A program made the position numbers and the translations under genes. DNA of 64,000 bases, from contig NZ_KB912942.1 of the NCBI RefSeq assembly GCF_000383915.1, positions 7,320,388 through 7,384,387 on the forward strand. Reading direction: 5' to 3'. Of the stretch, positions 1-8,332 are shown piece by piece (position 1 is the stretch's first letter; each line of letters begins with the position of its first letter). This stretch comes from Amycolatopsis benzoatilytica AK 16/65 (GTDB taxonomy: Bacteria > Actinomycetota > Actinomycetes > Mycobacteriales > Pseudonocardiaceae). The notes under the pieces were generated by a model. That model was not told the origin of the DNA, did not search any database, and was given only the letters and a program-made list of their open reading frames with translations.

Positions 1-1
1 G

Positions 2-319
2 GCCGAGCTGCACAACGTCGGCGAGGTCCAGGTGCACAACGAGTCCGGCCGGATCACCGCGGACGGGGTGCGCGGGCCGGTCGACGTCAGCGCCAGCAGC
101 GGGCGGATCGCGCTCACGCTCGTCCAGCCCAACAACGTCAAGGCGAGGGCCGACTCCGGCCGGGTCGAGCTGACCGTGCCGCCGAGCGGGTCCTATCAGG
201 TCACCGGTACCAGCGACAGCGGGCACCGCACCATCGACATCCCGCAGAACTCCGGTCCGGACGCGAAAACGCTCGACGTGAACACCGACAGCGGTGGCGT
301 CACCGTCAAGGCCGCCTGA
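2..319 (+). CDS. DUF4097-like repeat protein, C-terminal end (partial)
   Basis: The 5' end lies outside the window; the frame is open from base 2 to the TGA at 317-319 (about 105 residues visible). The protein is built of short beta-strand repeats with recurring S-G-R-(I/V) and D-S-G motifs (ESGRIT, SSGRIA, DSGRVE, DSGHRT, DSGGVT), as in the DUF4097 putative adhesin / right-handed beta-helix family. These proteins are often membrane-linked in actinomycetes, but no membrane segment is visible in this fragment. A GTG at 32 is inside the repeat region and is not a credible start. Function cannot be given beyond the fold. Confidence 0.75.
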   Translation, partial: AELHNVGEVQVHNESGRITADGVRGPVDVSASSGRIALTLVQPNNVKARADSGRVELTVPPSGSYQVTGTSDSGHRTIDIPQNSGPDAKTLDVNTDSGGVTVKAA

Positions 320-354
320 ACCGCCGCTGCTTTTCCAGGGGAGAGAACACAGTG

Positions 355-591
355 ATGCGCGAGATGATGCGCAAGATCGAAACTCGGGTGCTGGCCGCGG
401 TGCTCGCGGGCGCGGTGGGGGCGTTCGCGGTCACCTTGGCCTTCGGCCACCCGGCTGAACAGCAGCCGGCGGTGACGCCGGTGGCGGTGGTCGAGGTTCC
501 GGTGCAGCAGGGCGTGCTCAGGGGGGTCGCGGAGACGGTTGTGCTGCGCGAGTCGGTCGAGGACCGTACGGCCCAGGCGCGCCGCGCGTGA
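355..591 (+). CDS. Small hypothetical protein with hydrophobic N-terminus
   Basis: A 78-residue frame starting at ATG 355 (GTG 352 is an alternative), preceded by a purine-rich GGGGAGAGAA stretch that could be a ribosome binding site. Residues 8-28 are hydrophobic and Ala/Val/Gly-rich, like a signal peptide or single membrane anchor, followed by a Pro/Val-rich stretch. The end overlaps the start of a degraded hydrolase remnant in another frame, so this could be the original or a replaced N-terminus of that broken gene rather than an intact one. I do not recognise a family. Confidence 0.3.
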   Translation: MREMMRKIETRVLAAVLAGAVGAFAVTLAFGHPAEQQPAVTPVAVVEVPVQQGVLRGVAETVVLRESVEDRTAQARRA

Positions 592-594
592 AAG

Positions 595-915
595 GCCGTT
601 GCTGATCAATCCGGGCGGGCCGGGCGGCACGACGCTGCGGGAACGCTTCGACCTCGTCGGCTTCGATCCGCGCGGGGTGTGGCTCAGCGGCCCGCACATC
701 GTCGGCGACCCGGCGAAGCGGTACGACCCGAAGGTCAGCTCCTTCCCGACGACGCGCGCGCAGTACGACGCCTACGTCGGACACAACCGCGGGTGCTGCT
801 CACTCGCGTCGACGACGGCCACACCGGGCTGCTCAACTCCGAATGTGCCCGGCAGTCGGAGGCGAAGTGTCTGGTGACCGGCGTCACTCCAGATCAGGGC
901 GCACTCTGCGGGTGA
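595..915 (+). pseudogene. Remnant of TAP-type secreted alpha/beta-hydrolase (tripeptidyl aminopeptidase family)
   Basis: Two frames together carry the hallmarks of actinobacterial exported tripeptidyl aminopeptidase-like hydrolases. Frame 2 (about 595-790) reads RPLLINPGGPGG, then directly RERFDLVGFDPRGV: the oxyanion-hole and strand motifs, with the segment normally between them missing. Frame 1 (about 790-915) reads VLLTRVDDGHTGLLNS and ends LVTGVTPDQGALCG-stop, matching the family's C-terminal region with its catalytic His. Intact members are around 480-520 residues; only about 110 remain and the nucleophile-serine region is gone. So there is at least one frameshift plus large deletions. 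Function is lost. Confidence 0.7.
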
Positions 916-960
916 ACCCGGGAACAAGTACGGCGGGTTGCCCGTTATCCTGATATCAAG

Positions 961-981
961 GTTGAGCGCAGTCGGCTCAAG
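961..981 (+). promoter_or_regulatory. HAIR element (HspR operator) upstream of dnaK
   Basis: GTTGAGC-N7-GCTCAAG, an inverted repeat with the 7-7-7 spacing of the HAIR consensus (CTTGAGT-N7-ACTCAAG) bound by HspR. It lies 120 bp before the dnaK ATG. A second, degraded copy with the same spacing may sit at 1017-1037 (right half GCTCAAG intact, left half poor). HspR is encoded by the last gene of the operon, so autoregulation with DnaK as co-repressor, known in Streptomyces, is expected here. Confidence 0.8.
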
Positions 982-1101
982 TCTGTCGGACCAGGCCGGG
1001 CGAGCGACCTCGAGAACCTGCTAAGCACCCGCTCAAGAGTGGGCCGTAAGCGCAGGTCGCAAACATAACAGCAGCACTGTTCAGACACGAGAGGAAGCAC
1101 C

Positions 1102-2957
<1,856 letters not shown>

Positions 2958-2961
<4 letters not shown>

Positions 2962-3656
2962 CCCCGCGCCACTCCGAGACCGAGGGCTCCGGCCCCGAGG
3001 AACCGGTGGTCGTGCGGGATCGGCGACGGGTGGACCCGCAGACCGGCGAGGTCCGCCCGACCGCCGGGGACAACGCAGCCGAGGCAGCCGAGGCGCAGGC
3101 CAGCGCCCCGGCGGCCCCGGCCGAAGACGCCGTGGCACCGGTCTCCGACGTCGAGAAGCAACTGTCCGAGCGCACCGCGGACCTGCAGCGGTTGCAGGCG
3201 GAATACGCCAACTACCGCAAGCGGGTCGATCGTGACCGCGAGGCCGTGGTGCAGGGCGCGAAGGCGTCCGTGGTCGGCGACCTGCTTCCGTTGCTCGACG
3301 ATCTCGAGCGCGCGGAGCAGCACGGCGACCTGACCGGCGCGTTCAAGGCAGTGGCCGACAAGCTGGTCAGCAGCCTGCAGCGAGCCGGCCTGGAGTCGTT
3401 CGGCGCCGAGGGCGAGGAGTTCGACCCGGGCGTCCACGAGGCCGTGCAGCACGCCACCTCGCCGGACGTGAAGGGCCCGACCGTCACCCTGGTGATGCGC
3501 CGCGGCTACCGGTTCGGCGAGCGGGTGCTGCGGGCGGCGCTGGTCGGCGTGACCGACCACGAGCCGGCCGCGGCTCCCGCCGACCAGCCGGTGGACGGTT
3601 CGGTCGGCGGCGAACTGCCGCTCGACGGTTCGGTCGATGAGCCCGGACAGCAGTAA
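2958..3656 (+). CDS. grpE: Nucleotide exchange factor GrpE
   Basis: Releases ADP from DnaK. 232 residues: a disordered acidic/Pro-Ala N-terminal extension (1-60), a coiled-coil stretch ([20 protein letters not shown], about 62-81), then the four-helix and beta-wing regions with the family signature around [20 protein letters not shown] near the end, followed by an acidic C-terminal extension. GTG start overlaps the dnaK stop (GTGA), indicating translational coupling. N- and C-terminal extensions are usual in actinobacterial GrpE. Confidence 0.97.
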
Positions 3657-3689
3657 CAATCCGTTTGCAGCGAAAGGAGGAGACACCCG

Positions 3690-4871
3690 ATGAGTGCTCG
3701 GGAGTGGATCGGCAAGGACTTCTACAAAGAGCTGGGTGTCTCCTCCGACGCGACCGCGGACGAGATCAAGAAGGCATACCGCAAGCTGGCCAAGGAGAAC
3801 CACCCGGACGCCAACGCGGGCAACACCGCGGCCGAGAACAAGTTCAAGGCGGTGTCCGAGGCGTACGGCGTGCTCTCTGACCCGAGCAAGCGCAAGGAGT
3901 ACGACGAGGCGCGCTCGCTCTTCGGCGCCGGTGCCGGCGGCGGTTTCGGCGGCTTCCCCGGCGGAGGCGGCGCCGGCGGTTTCGACATGAGCGACCTGTT
4001 CAACCAGGCCGGTCAGGGCCAGCAAGGCGGGTTCGGCGGCCTCGGCGACATCCTGGGCGGCATCTTCGGTCGCGGCGGCCGCGGCGGCGGCGGGGCCGGG
4101 GCGAACCGGCCGCAGCGCGGCGCGGACGTCGAGACCGATGTGCGGATCGACTTCATCGAATCGGTGAAGGGCGCGACGCTGCCGTTGCGGCTGTCGAGCC
4201 CGGCCACCTGCGGAACTTGCGGCGGCAACGGCGCGAAGCCGGGCACCTCGCCGCGCACCTGCCCGACCTGCAGCGGATCCGGGCTGGTCAGCCGCAGCCA
4301 GGGCGCGTTCGCGTTCTCCGAGCCGTGCCAGGACTGCCGCGGTCGCGGGAAGATCATCGACGAACCGTGCCCGGAATGCGGCGGCGAGGGCGTCAGCACC
4401 CGCACCCGCACGCTCACCGTGCGGATCCCGCCAGGCGTCAAGGACGACCAGCGGATCCGGTTGGCCGGCCAGGGCGAACCCGGTCGCGGCGGCGCGCAGG
4501 CGGGCGACCTGTACGTGCGCGTGCACGTGGCTCCGGACAAGCTGTTCGGCCGCAAGGAACTCGACCTGACGCTTACCGTGCCGGTGGACTTCACCGAGCT
4601 CGCGCTGGGCACCACGCTCACTGTGCCGACGCTCGAGGGCAAGGTGTCGCTGAAGGTGCCCGCGGGTACCGCTAGCGGCCGAGTGTTGCGCGTGCGCGGA
4701 AAGGGCATTCAGAAGCGGGATGGCGCTCAGGGCGACCTGCTCGTCACCCTCGAAGCCGCGGTCCCGTCGAAGCTGGACGACCAGGCACGGGCCGCCCTGG
4801 AGACCTACGCCGGGGCGATGAAGGGCCACGACCCGCGGCCGCAGATCACCGAGATGCTCGAAGGCAGGTGA
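3690..4871 (+). CDS. dnaJ: Chaperone DnaJ (Hsp40, type I)
   Basis: Co-chaperone that stimulates DnaK ATPase and delivers substrates. 393 residues. J domain at 1-75 with the essential HPD at residues 38-40; a Gly/Phe-rich linker about 80-140; four zinc-binding CxxCxGxG motifs (CGTCGGNG, CPTCSGSG, CQDCRGRG, CPECGGEG) about 172-235; C-terminal beta domains to the end. All four motifs are intact, so this is a full type I DnaJ. Strong ribosome site AAAGGAGGAG before ATG 3690. The N-terminal ARE-WIGKDFYKELGV form is typical of the HspR-operon DnaJ1 of actinomycetes. Confidence 0.97.
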   Translation: MSAREWIGKDFYKELGVSSDATADEIKKAYRKLAKENHPDANAGNTAAENKFKAVSEAYGVLSDPSKRKEYDEARSLFGAGAGGGFGGFPGGGGAGGFDMSDLFNQAGQGQQGGFGGLGDILGGIFGRGGRGGGGAGANRPQRGADVETDVRIDFIESVKGATLPLRLSSPATCGTCGGNGAKPGTSPRTCPTCSGSGLVSRSQGAFAFSEPCQDCRGRGKIIDEPCPECGGEGVSTRTRTLTVRIPPGVKDDQRIRLAGQGEPGRGGAQAGDLYVRVHVAPDKLFGRKELDLTLTVPVDFTELALGTTLTVPTLEGKVSLKVPAGTASGRVLRVRGKGIQKRDGAQGDLLVTLEAAVPSKLDDQARAALETYAGAMKGHDPRPQITEMLEGR

Positions 4872-5311
4872 GGGTGATGTTCGGCGGCACTCCGGGTCTC
4901 CCGCACGGTGCGGACGAGGACACCCCGGTCTTCGTGATCTCGGTAGCGGCCCAGCTTTCCGGGCTGCACGCGCAGACGCTGCGCTCCTACGACCGGCACG
5001 GCCTGGTTTCCCCCGGCCGCACCGCCGGCGGCGGACGGCGCTATTCGCTGCGCGATATCGCCCTGCTGCGCGAGGTCCAGCGGCTCTCCCAGGAGGATGG
5101 CGTCAACCTCTCCGGGATCAAGCGGATCATCGAACTGGAGAACCAGGTCGACGCCCTGCGGTCCCGGGTGCACGAACTGACCGAGGAACTCGCCGCGGCC
5201 TACGCGGCGGCCGAACAAGCCGCCGCGGCGGTGCACGCGTCCTATCGCAAGGATCTGGTGCCGTTGCGGCAGCAGACCTCGCTGGTGGTGTGGCGGCCCA
5301 AGCGCCGCTGA
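4868..5311 (+). CDS. hspR: Heat-shock repressor HspR (MerR family)
   Basis: Represses the dnaK operon and clpB by binding HAIR elements. 147 residues from GTG 4868, which overlaps the dnaJ stop; ATG 4877 is an equally possible start. MerR-type winged helix-turn-helix at about residues 20-90 (VISVAAQLSGLHAQTLRSYD, GRRYSLRDIALLREVQRL), then a dimerising helix (IKRIIELENQVDALRSRVHE) and an Ala-rich tail. Operon position after dnaJ is conserved in Streptomyces and mycobacteria. A strong terminator follows 40 bp downstream. Confidence 0.95.
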   Translation: MRVMFGGTPGLPHGADEDTPVFVISVAAQLSGLHAQTLRSYDRHGLVSPGRTAGGGRRYSLRDIALLREVQRLSQEDGVNLSGIKRIIELENQVDALRSRVHELTEELAAAYAAAEQAAAAVHASYRKDLVPLRQQTSLVVWRPKRR

Positions 5312-5352
5312 CCATCCCCCGGCTGGTTCTCTGCCGCACAGAACCGAAATGA

Positions 5353-5380
5353 GTGCCCTCCGGCAATCGCCGGAGGGCAC
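5353..5380 (+). terminator. Intrinsic terminator after hspR
   Basis: Perfect 12-bp stem GTGCCCTCCGGC / GCCGGAGGGCAC with a 4-base loop, followed by CGTTCGTTGTT. It ends the dnaK operon, in the gap before a converging gene. Confidence 0.85.
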
Positions 5381-5521
5381 CGTTCGTTGTTCAGCCTCGC
5401 ACGCCTACGGAACCTAAGGCGGCGCTCTGGATGCGGTTTCGCTGCGTCTGCCCAGTTGAAGGCCTCGCAGAGTCGCGATGGCTCACGCGGTGCGATGTGG
5501 GCGGCGGGAGCGGGAGTAGCG

Positions 5522-5576
5522 GTCCGTGAAGGACCCCTTGAGGGAATCTGAGTCCCTCAAGGGGCCCCTCACGGAC
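5522..5576. repeat. Intergenic palindromic repeat, copy 1
   Basis: Imperfect palindrome of about 55 bp: arms GTCCGTGAAGGACCCCTTGA / TCAAGGGGCCCCTCACGGAC around a central GGGAATCTGAGTCCC core. Related copies are at 14521, 17063, 28106, 37596 and 50133. It lies between the 3' ends of converging hspR and the dienelactone hydrolase, where it could terminate both. Confidence 0.85.
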
Positions 5577-5602
5577 TTCCTGGCAGTGTTGTCCGGTACT
5601 GG

Positions 5603-6295
5603 TCACCTCAGGTGCTGTTCGAAGAAGGCGGTGACGCGGTGCCAGGCGTCCGAATCGGACGATTGGTGGTAGCCCATGCCGACGATCCGCGCGAAAGCGG
5701 CCAGCGGAGCCGGTTGGTAGTGGTTCGCGAAGCCGTGCCCGGCATCCGGATATTCCTTGACGTCGTGCGGAATTCCGCGCTCGGTGAGTGCGGTGTCCAG
5801 TTTGGCGGCCGCGCCTCGCAACCCGAGGTCCTTGCCGCCGAAGCTGCCGACGATCGGGCACGCACCGTCCAAAGCGGACAGATCCTTCGGCAGCGGCCCG
5901 TAATACGGTGCGGAAGCGTCGAAGTCCCGCGAAGCGGCCGCCAGTGCGAACCCGCCGCCCATGCAGAATCCGACGACGCCGACCTTCCCGGTCGCGTCCT
6001 CTCGTCCGGCGACGAGGCTCCTGGCCGCCTCGATGTCCGCGAACGCCCGGCCCTCGCGGGCAGCCAGCTCCTGGAAGGTCCGCTTCACACAGCGGATCAT
6101 CCCGCCGCGCGAGTACAGATCAGGGCTGAGCGCGAGATACCCGGCTGCCGCGTACCGGCCGGTGATCGCGCGCGTGTCCTGGTTCAGCCCGAAGATGTCG
6201 TGGATCAGCACCACCGAAGGGAACGGGCCCGCGCCGTCCGGCACCGCCAGATAGCCGTCGATTTCGCCGTCTGCCACCGGAATCCGGATGTCCAT
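5603..6295 (-). CDS. Dienelactone hydrolase family protein
   Basis: Alpha/beta-hydrolase, 230 residues, soluble, the usual length of the family. The nucleophile elbow is G-F-C-M-G-G (about residue 111), so the nucleophile is Cys as in true dienelactone hydrolases; the acid lies in the strand after KDLG and the His in DAGHGF (about 204). The start MDIRIPVADGEIDGYL is typical. Substrate is unknown; members cleave carboxymethylenebutenolides or other lactones/esters. It is followed on the same strand, 25 bp upstream, by a flavohemoglobin-like gene, so the two may be co-transcribed, though no functional link is evident. Confidence 0.9.
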   Translation of the reverse strand: MDIRIPVADGEIDGYLAVPDGAGPFPSVVLIHDIFGLNQDTRAITGRYAAAGYLALSPDLYSRGGMIRCVKRTFQELAAREGRAFADIEAARSLVAGREDATGKVGVVGFCMGGGFALAAASRDFDASAPYYGPLPKDLSALDGACPIVGSFGGKDLGLRGAAAKLDTALTERGIPHDVKEYPDAGHGFANHYQPAPLAAFARIVGMGYHQSSDSDAWHRVTAFFEQHLR

Positions 6296-6320
6296 GGCCT
6301 GACGATAGCGGCGAACCGGG

Positions 6321-7499
6321 TCAGTCCGCGGTGAACGGGTCGTACTGGATCTGGTCCAGCGCGCTGCCCGCGACGAGCATCCGGGACACCGTCGCCCGGA
6401 TCATCGCCGGCGAACCGGACACCAGGATGTCGTGGTCCGGCCACGCCCCGTACCGGGTGACCGCCTCGGCGAGCGTGCCGTGCTCGCACCCGGGCAGGTG
6501 CTCGCCGCGTTCGACGACCGGCGTGACGGCGAGCCACGGGTTGGTGGCGGCGAGACCGCGCAGTTCTTCCAGGTCGTAGAGGTCTTCGCGGCTCGGGCCG
6601 CCGTAGAACACCCGGGTCTTCGGGTTCTCGCCCCACAGCGCGAGGTGGTCGAGGATCGACCGCAGCGGCGCGATCCCGGTGCCGCCGGCGATCATCAGCA
6701 CGCCGCGCGAACGCTCCCGGTCCACCGCCATCCGGCCGAGCGGCGGGCCGAGCCGCCACACGTCGCCGGCCTGGGTGTGGCTCACGATCGCGCGCGACAC
6801 CCAGCCGCCGTCGACCGCGCGGACGTGGAACTCCATGCCGCCGTCCTCGCGCGGCGCGTTCGCCGGCGAGAGATACCGCCACAGCCGGGGCCGCTGCGGC
6901 ACCTCGACGCTCATGTACTGCCCGGGCGCGTACGGCACCGGCCGGTCCGGGATCACCCGCACCAGCGCGAGGTCCCAGGTGAGCCGCCGGTGCTCGACCA
7001 CGGTGGCCGACCAGGACGCCGGGTTCTCGTCCGCCGCGGCCGCTTCCTGCATCGCGCGCGCGACGATGGTGAACGCCTCCGCCCAGGCGCGCTCGACCTC
7101 CGGGGTCCAGTCCGGGCCGAGGTGGTTCTTCAGCGCTGCCAGCAGGGCGGTGCCGACCGCCTCGTAGTGCTTGGGCGCGACGCCGAACTTGCGGTGGTCG
7201 CGGCCGAGCTGGCGCAGGAACGGCACCAGGTCGTCCGGCCGGTCCACCATCTGCACCACACGGGCCAGCGCGCGCAGCACCCGTCCGCCCTGGACTTCCA
7301 TGTTGATCGGGAAGAAATCGCGGGTGGCGGGCGCGAGGGTGAACAGCATCCCGTAGAAGAACTGCGAGATCTCCGGCGCGTAGGGCTCCGATTTGGCCCA
7401 GCTGTCGCGGATGAGACGCACCATGGCGACGACCGCGGCGGGGGCCTGCCTCGGGGTGGCGGACGTGCGCGGGAGCGGGCTGATCGAATCGGCTGTCAT
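6321..7499 (-). CDS. Flavohemoglobin-like protein (globin plus FAD/NAD reductase)
   Basis: 392 residues from ATG 7499; the frame is open further upstream but that stretch does not look coding. N-terminal globin domain (about 25-155) with the helix-F region LGRDHRKFGVAPKHYEAVG, where the His of DHRKFGV aligns with the proximal haem ligand. The reductase half has the FAD motif RLWRYLSPA (RxYS, about 222) and the NAD(P) motif GGTGIAPLRS (about 282), ending VSGSPAMIRATV. Such proteins oxidise nitric oxide to nitrate or reduce O2 with NAD(P)H. It is divergently arranged from a MarR gene 333 bp away. Globin homology is clear; true NO dioxygenase activity is inferred. Confidence 0.88.
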   Translation of the reverse strand: MTADSISPLPRTSATPRQAPAAVVAMVRLIRDSWAKSEPYAPEISQFFYGMLFTLAPATRDFFPINMEVQGGRVLRALARVVQMVDRPDDLVPFLRQLGRDHRKFGVAPKHYEAVGTALLAALKNHLGPDWTPEVERAWAEAFTIVARAMQEAAAADENPASWSATVVEHRRLTWDLALVRVIPDRPVPYAPGQYMSVEVPQRPRLWRYLSPANAPREDGGMEFHVRAVDGGWVSRAIVSHTQAGDVWRLGPPLGRMAVDRERSRGVLMIAGGTGIAPLRSILDHLALWGENPKTRVFYGGPSREDLYDLEELRGLAATNPWLAVTPVVERGEHLPGCEHGTLAEAVTRYGAWPDHDILVSGSPAMIRATVSRMLVAGSALDQIQYDPFTAD

Positions 7500-7762
7500 C
7501 GGGCTGTCGTTCGCTGGTCGGGACCGGAGGCCGGGGGGTCGGGGGGAGAACGTCACGAGCCGGCGGATGCCGGGCTCTGCGGTCCACGCCGGTTCGCGGG
7601 GGAATTCGCCACTCGTGCTCCTTGTTGTCCACGACGTGCTGCCGCGTCGGCATTCGCGGGTGTCTGGTCCGCAGAGTAGCCGCACTGAGGCGAATTGCCC
7701 GCAACGTTGCTCCGGTCGGGTTACCGGCCGGTCGGACGTGGGGCAGCTCACCAGATAGATAG

Positions 7763-7805
7763 TTGTGCTACGCAACCTTCGCTCGGTAAACTTGTACTGT
7801 ACAAG
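7763..7805. promoter_or_regulatory. Candidate MarR operators upstream of the first MarR-MFS locus
   Basis: Two inverted repeats in the 333-bp divergent gap (7500-7832). TTGTGCTACGCAA at 7763-7775 has the TTGY-N5-GCAA form also found twice before the second MarR-MFS locus near 43.9 kb. CTTGTAC-T-GTACAAG at 7791-7805 is a perfect 7+1+7 palindrome, 28 bp before the MarR start. The rest of the gap (7500-7760) shows no gene. Confidence 0.6.
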
Positions 7806-7832
7806 CAAGTGGGCGCCTGCCCTGGAGGAACG

Positions 7833-8321
7833 ATGAGCGTTGGCGACGATGTGCGACTCGAGCTGCTGCGCGAGCTGAAGACGTCCGCCCAGCTCCAGCA
7901 CCTGTGGATCATGCAGGCGTGGCAGAACGAGCCCGGGCTGCACCCGGCGTCGGCGATGCTGCTGTCCGACCTCGCCAAACACGGCGAGGCCCGGCCGTCC
8001 GAGGTCGCCAAGCGGCGCCTCGTCGATCTGTCGGTGATCAGCAGGCAGGTCGCTCAGCTGCAGGCGGCCGGCCTGATCCAGCGCCGGCCCGCCCCCGAGG
8101 ACGGGCGCGCGTCGCTGATCAGCGTGTCCGAGGCCGGGCTCGCCCGGCTCGAGCAGTGGCGCAAGCAGTACCTCGAATTCTTCGAGACCGCACTGGGCGG
8201 CTGGGACGAAGAGCGGATCGGTCAGCTCACCGCCCAGCTCGCCGAATTGAACGAAGGTCTGCGCGCGACGCTCGGACCGTCCGGGTGCTGCGCTGGCGAC
8301 GCCCCGCACGTGGGAAAGTGA
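7833..8321 (+). CDS. MarR-family transcriptional regulator
   Basis: 162 residues from ATG 7833 with ribosome site TGGAGGAAC; the upstream-extended frame is rejected. Winged-helix core: GLHPASAMLLSDLAKHGEAR, recognition helix region VDLSVISRQVAQLQAAGLIQ and wing PAPEDGRASLISVSEAG (DxR signature). It ends 11 bp before a DHA2-type exporter and most likely represses that exporter in response to its substrate. The palindromes at 7763-7805 are its candidate binding sites. A paralogous MarR-MFS pair is at 40.7-43.8 kb. Confidence 0.92.
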   Translation: MSVGDDVRLELLRELKTSAQLQHLWIMQAWQNEPGLHPASAMLLSDLAKHGEARPSEVAKRRLVDLSVISRQVAQLQAAGLIQRRPAPEDGRASLISVSEAGLARLEQWRKQYLEFFETALGGWDEERIGQLTAQLAELNEGLRATLGPSGCCAGDAPHVGK

Positions 8322-8332
8322 AGTAGCGACAA

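Noticed and set aside
1017..1037. Second HAIR element before dnaK
   Set aside because: Only the right half (GCTCAAG) fits; the left half matches 3 of 7 bases. Mentioned but not listed separately.
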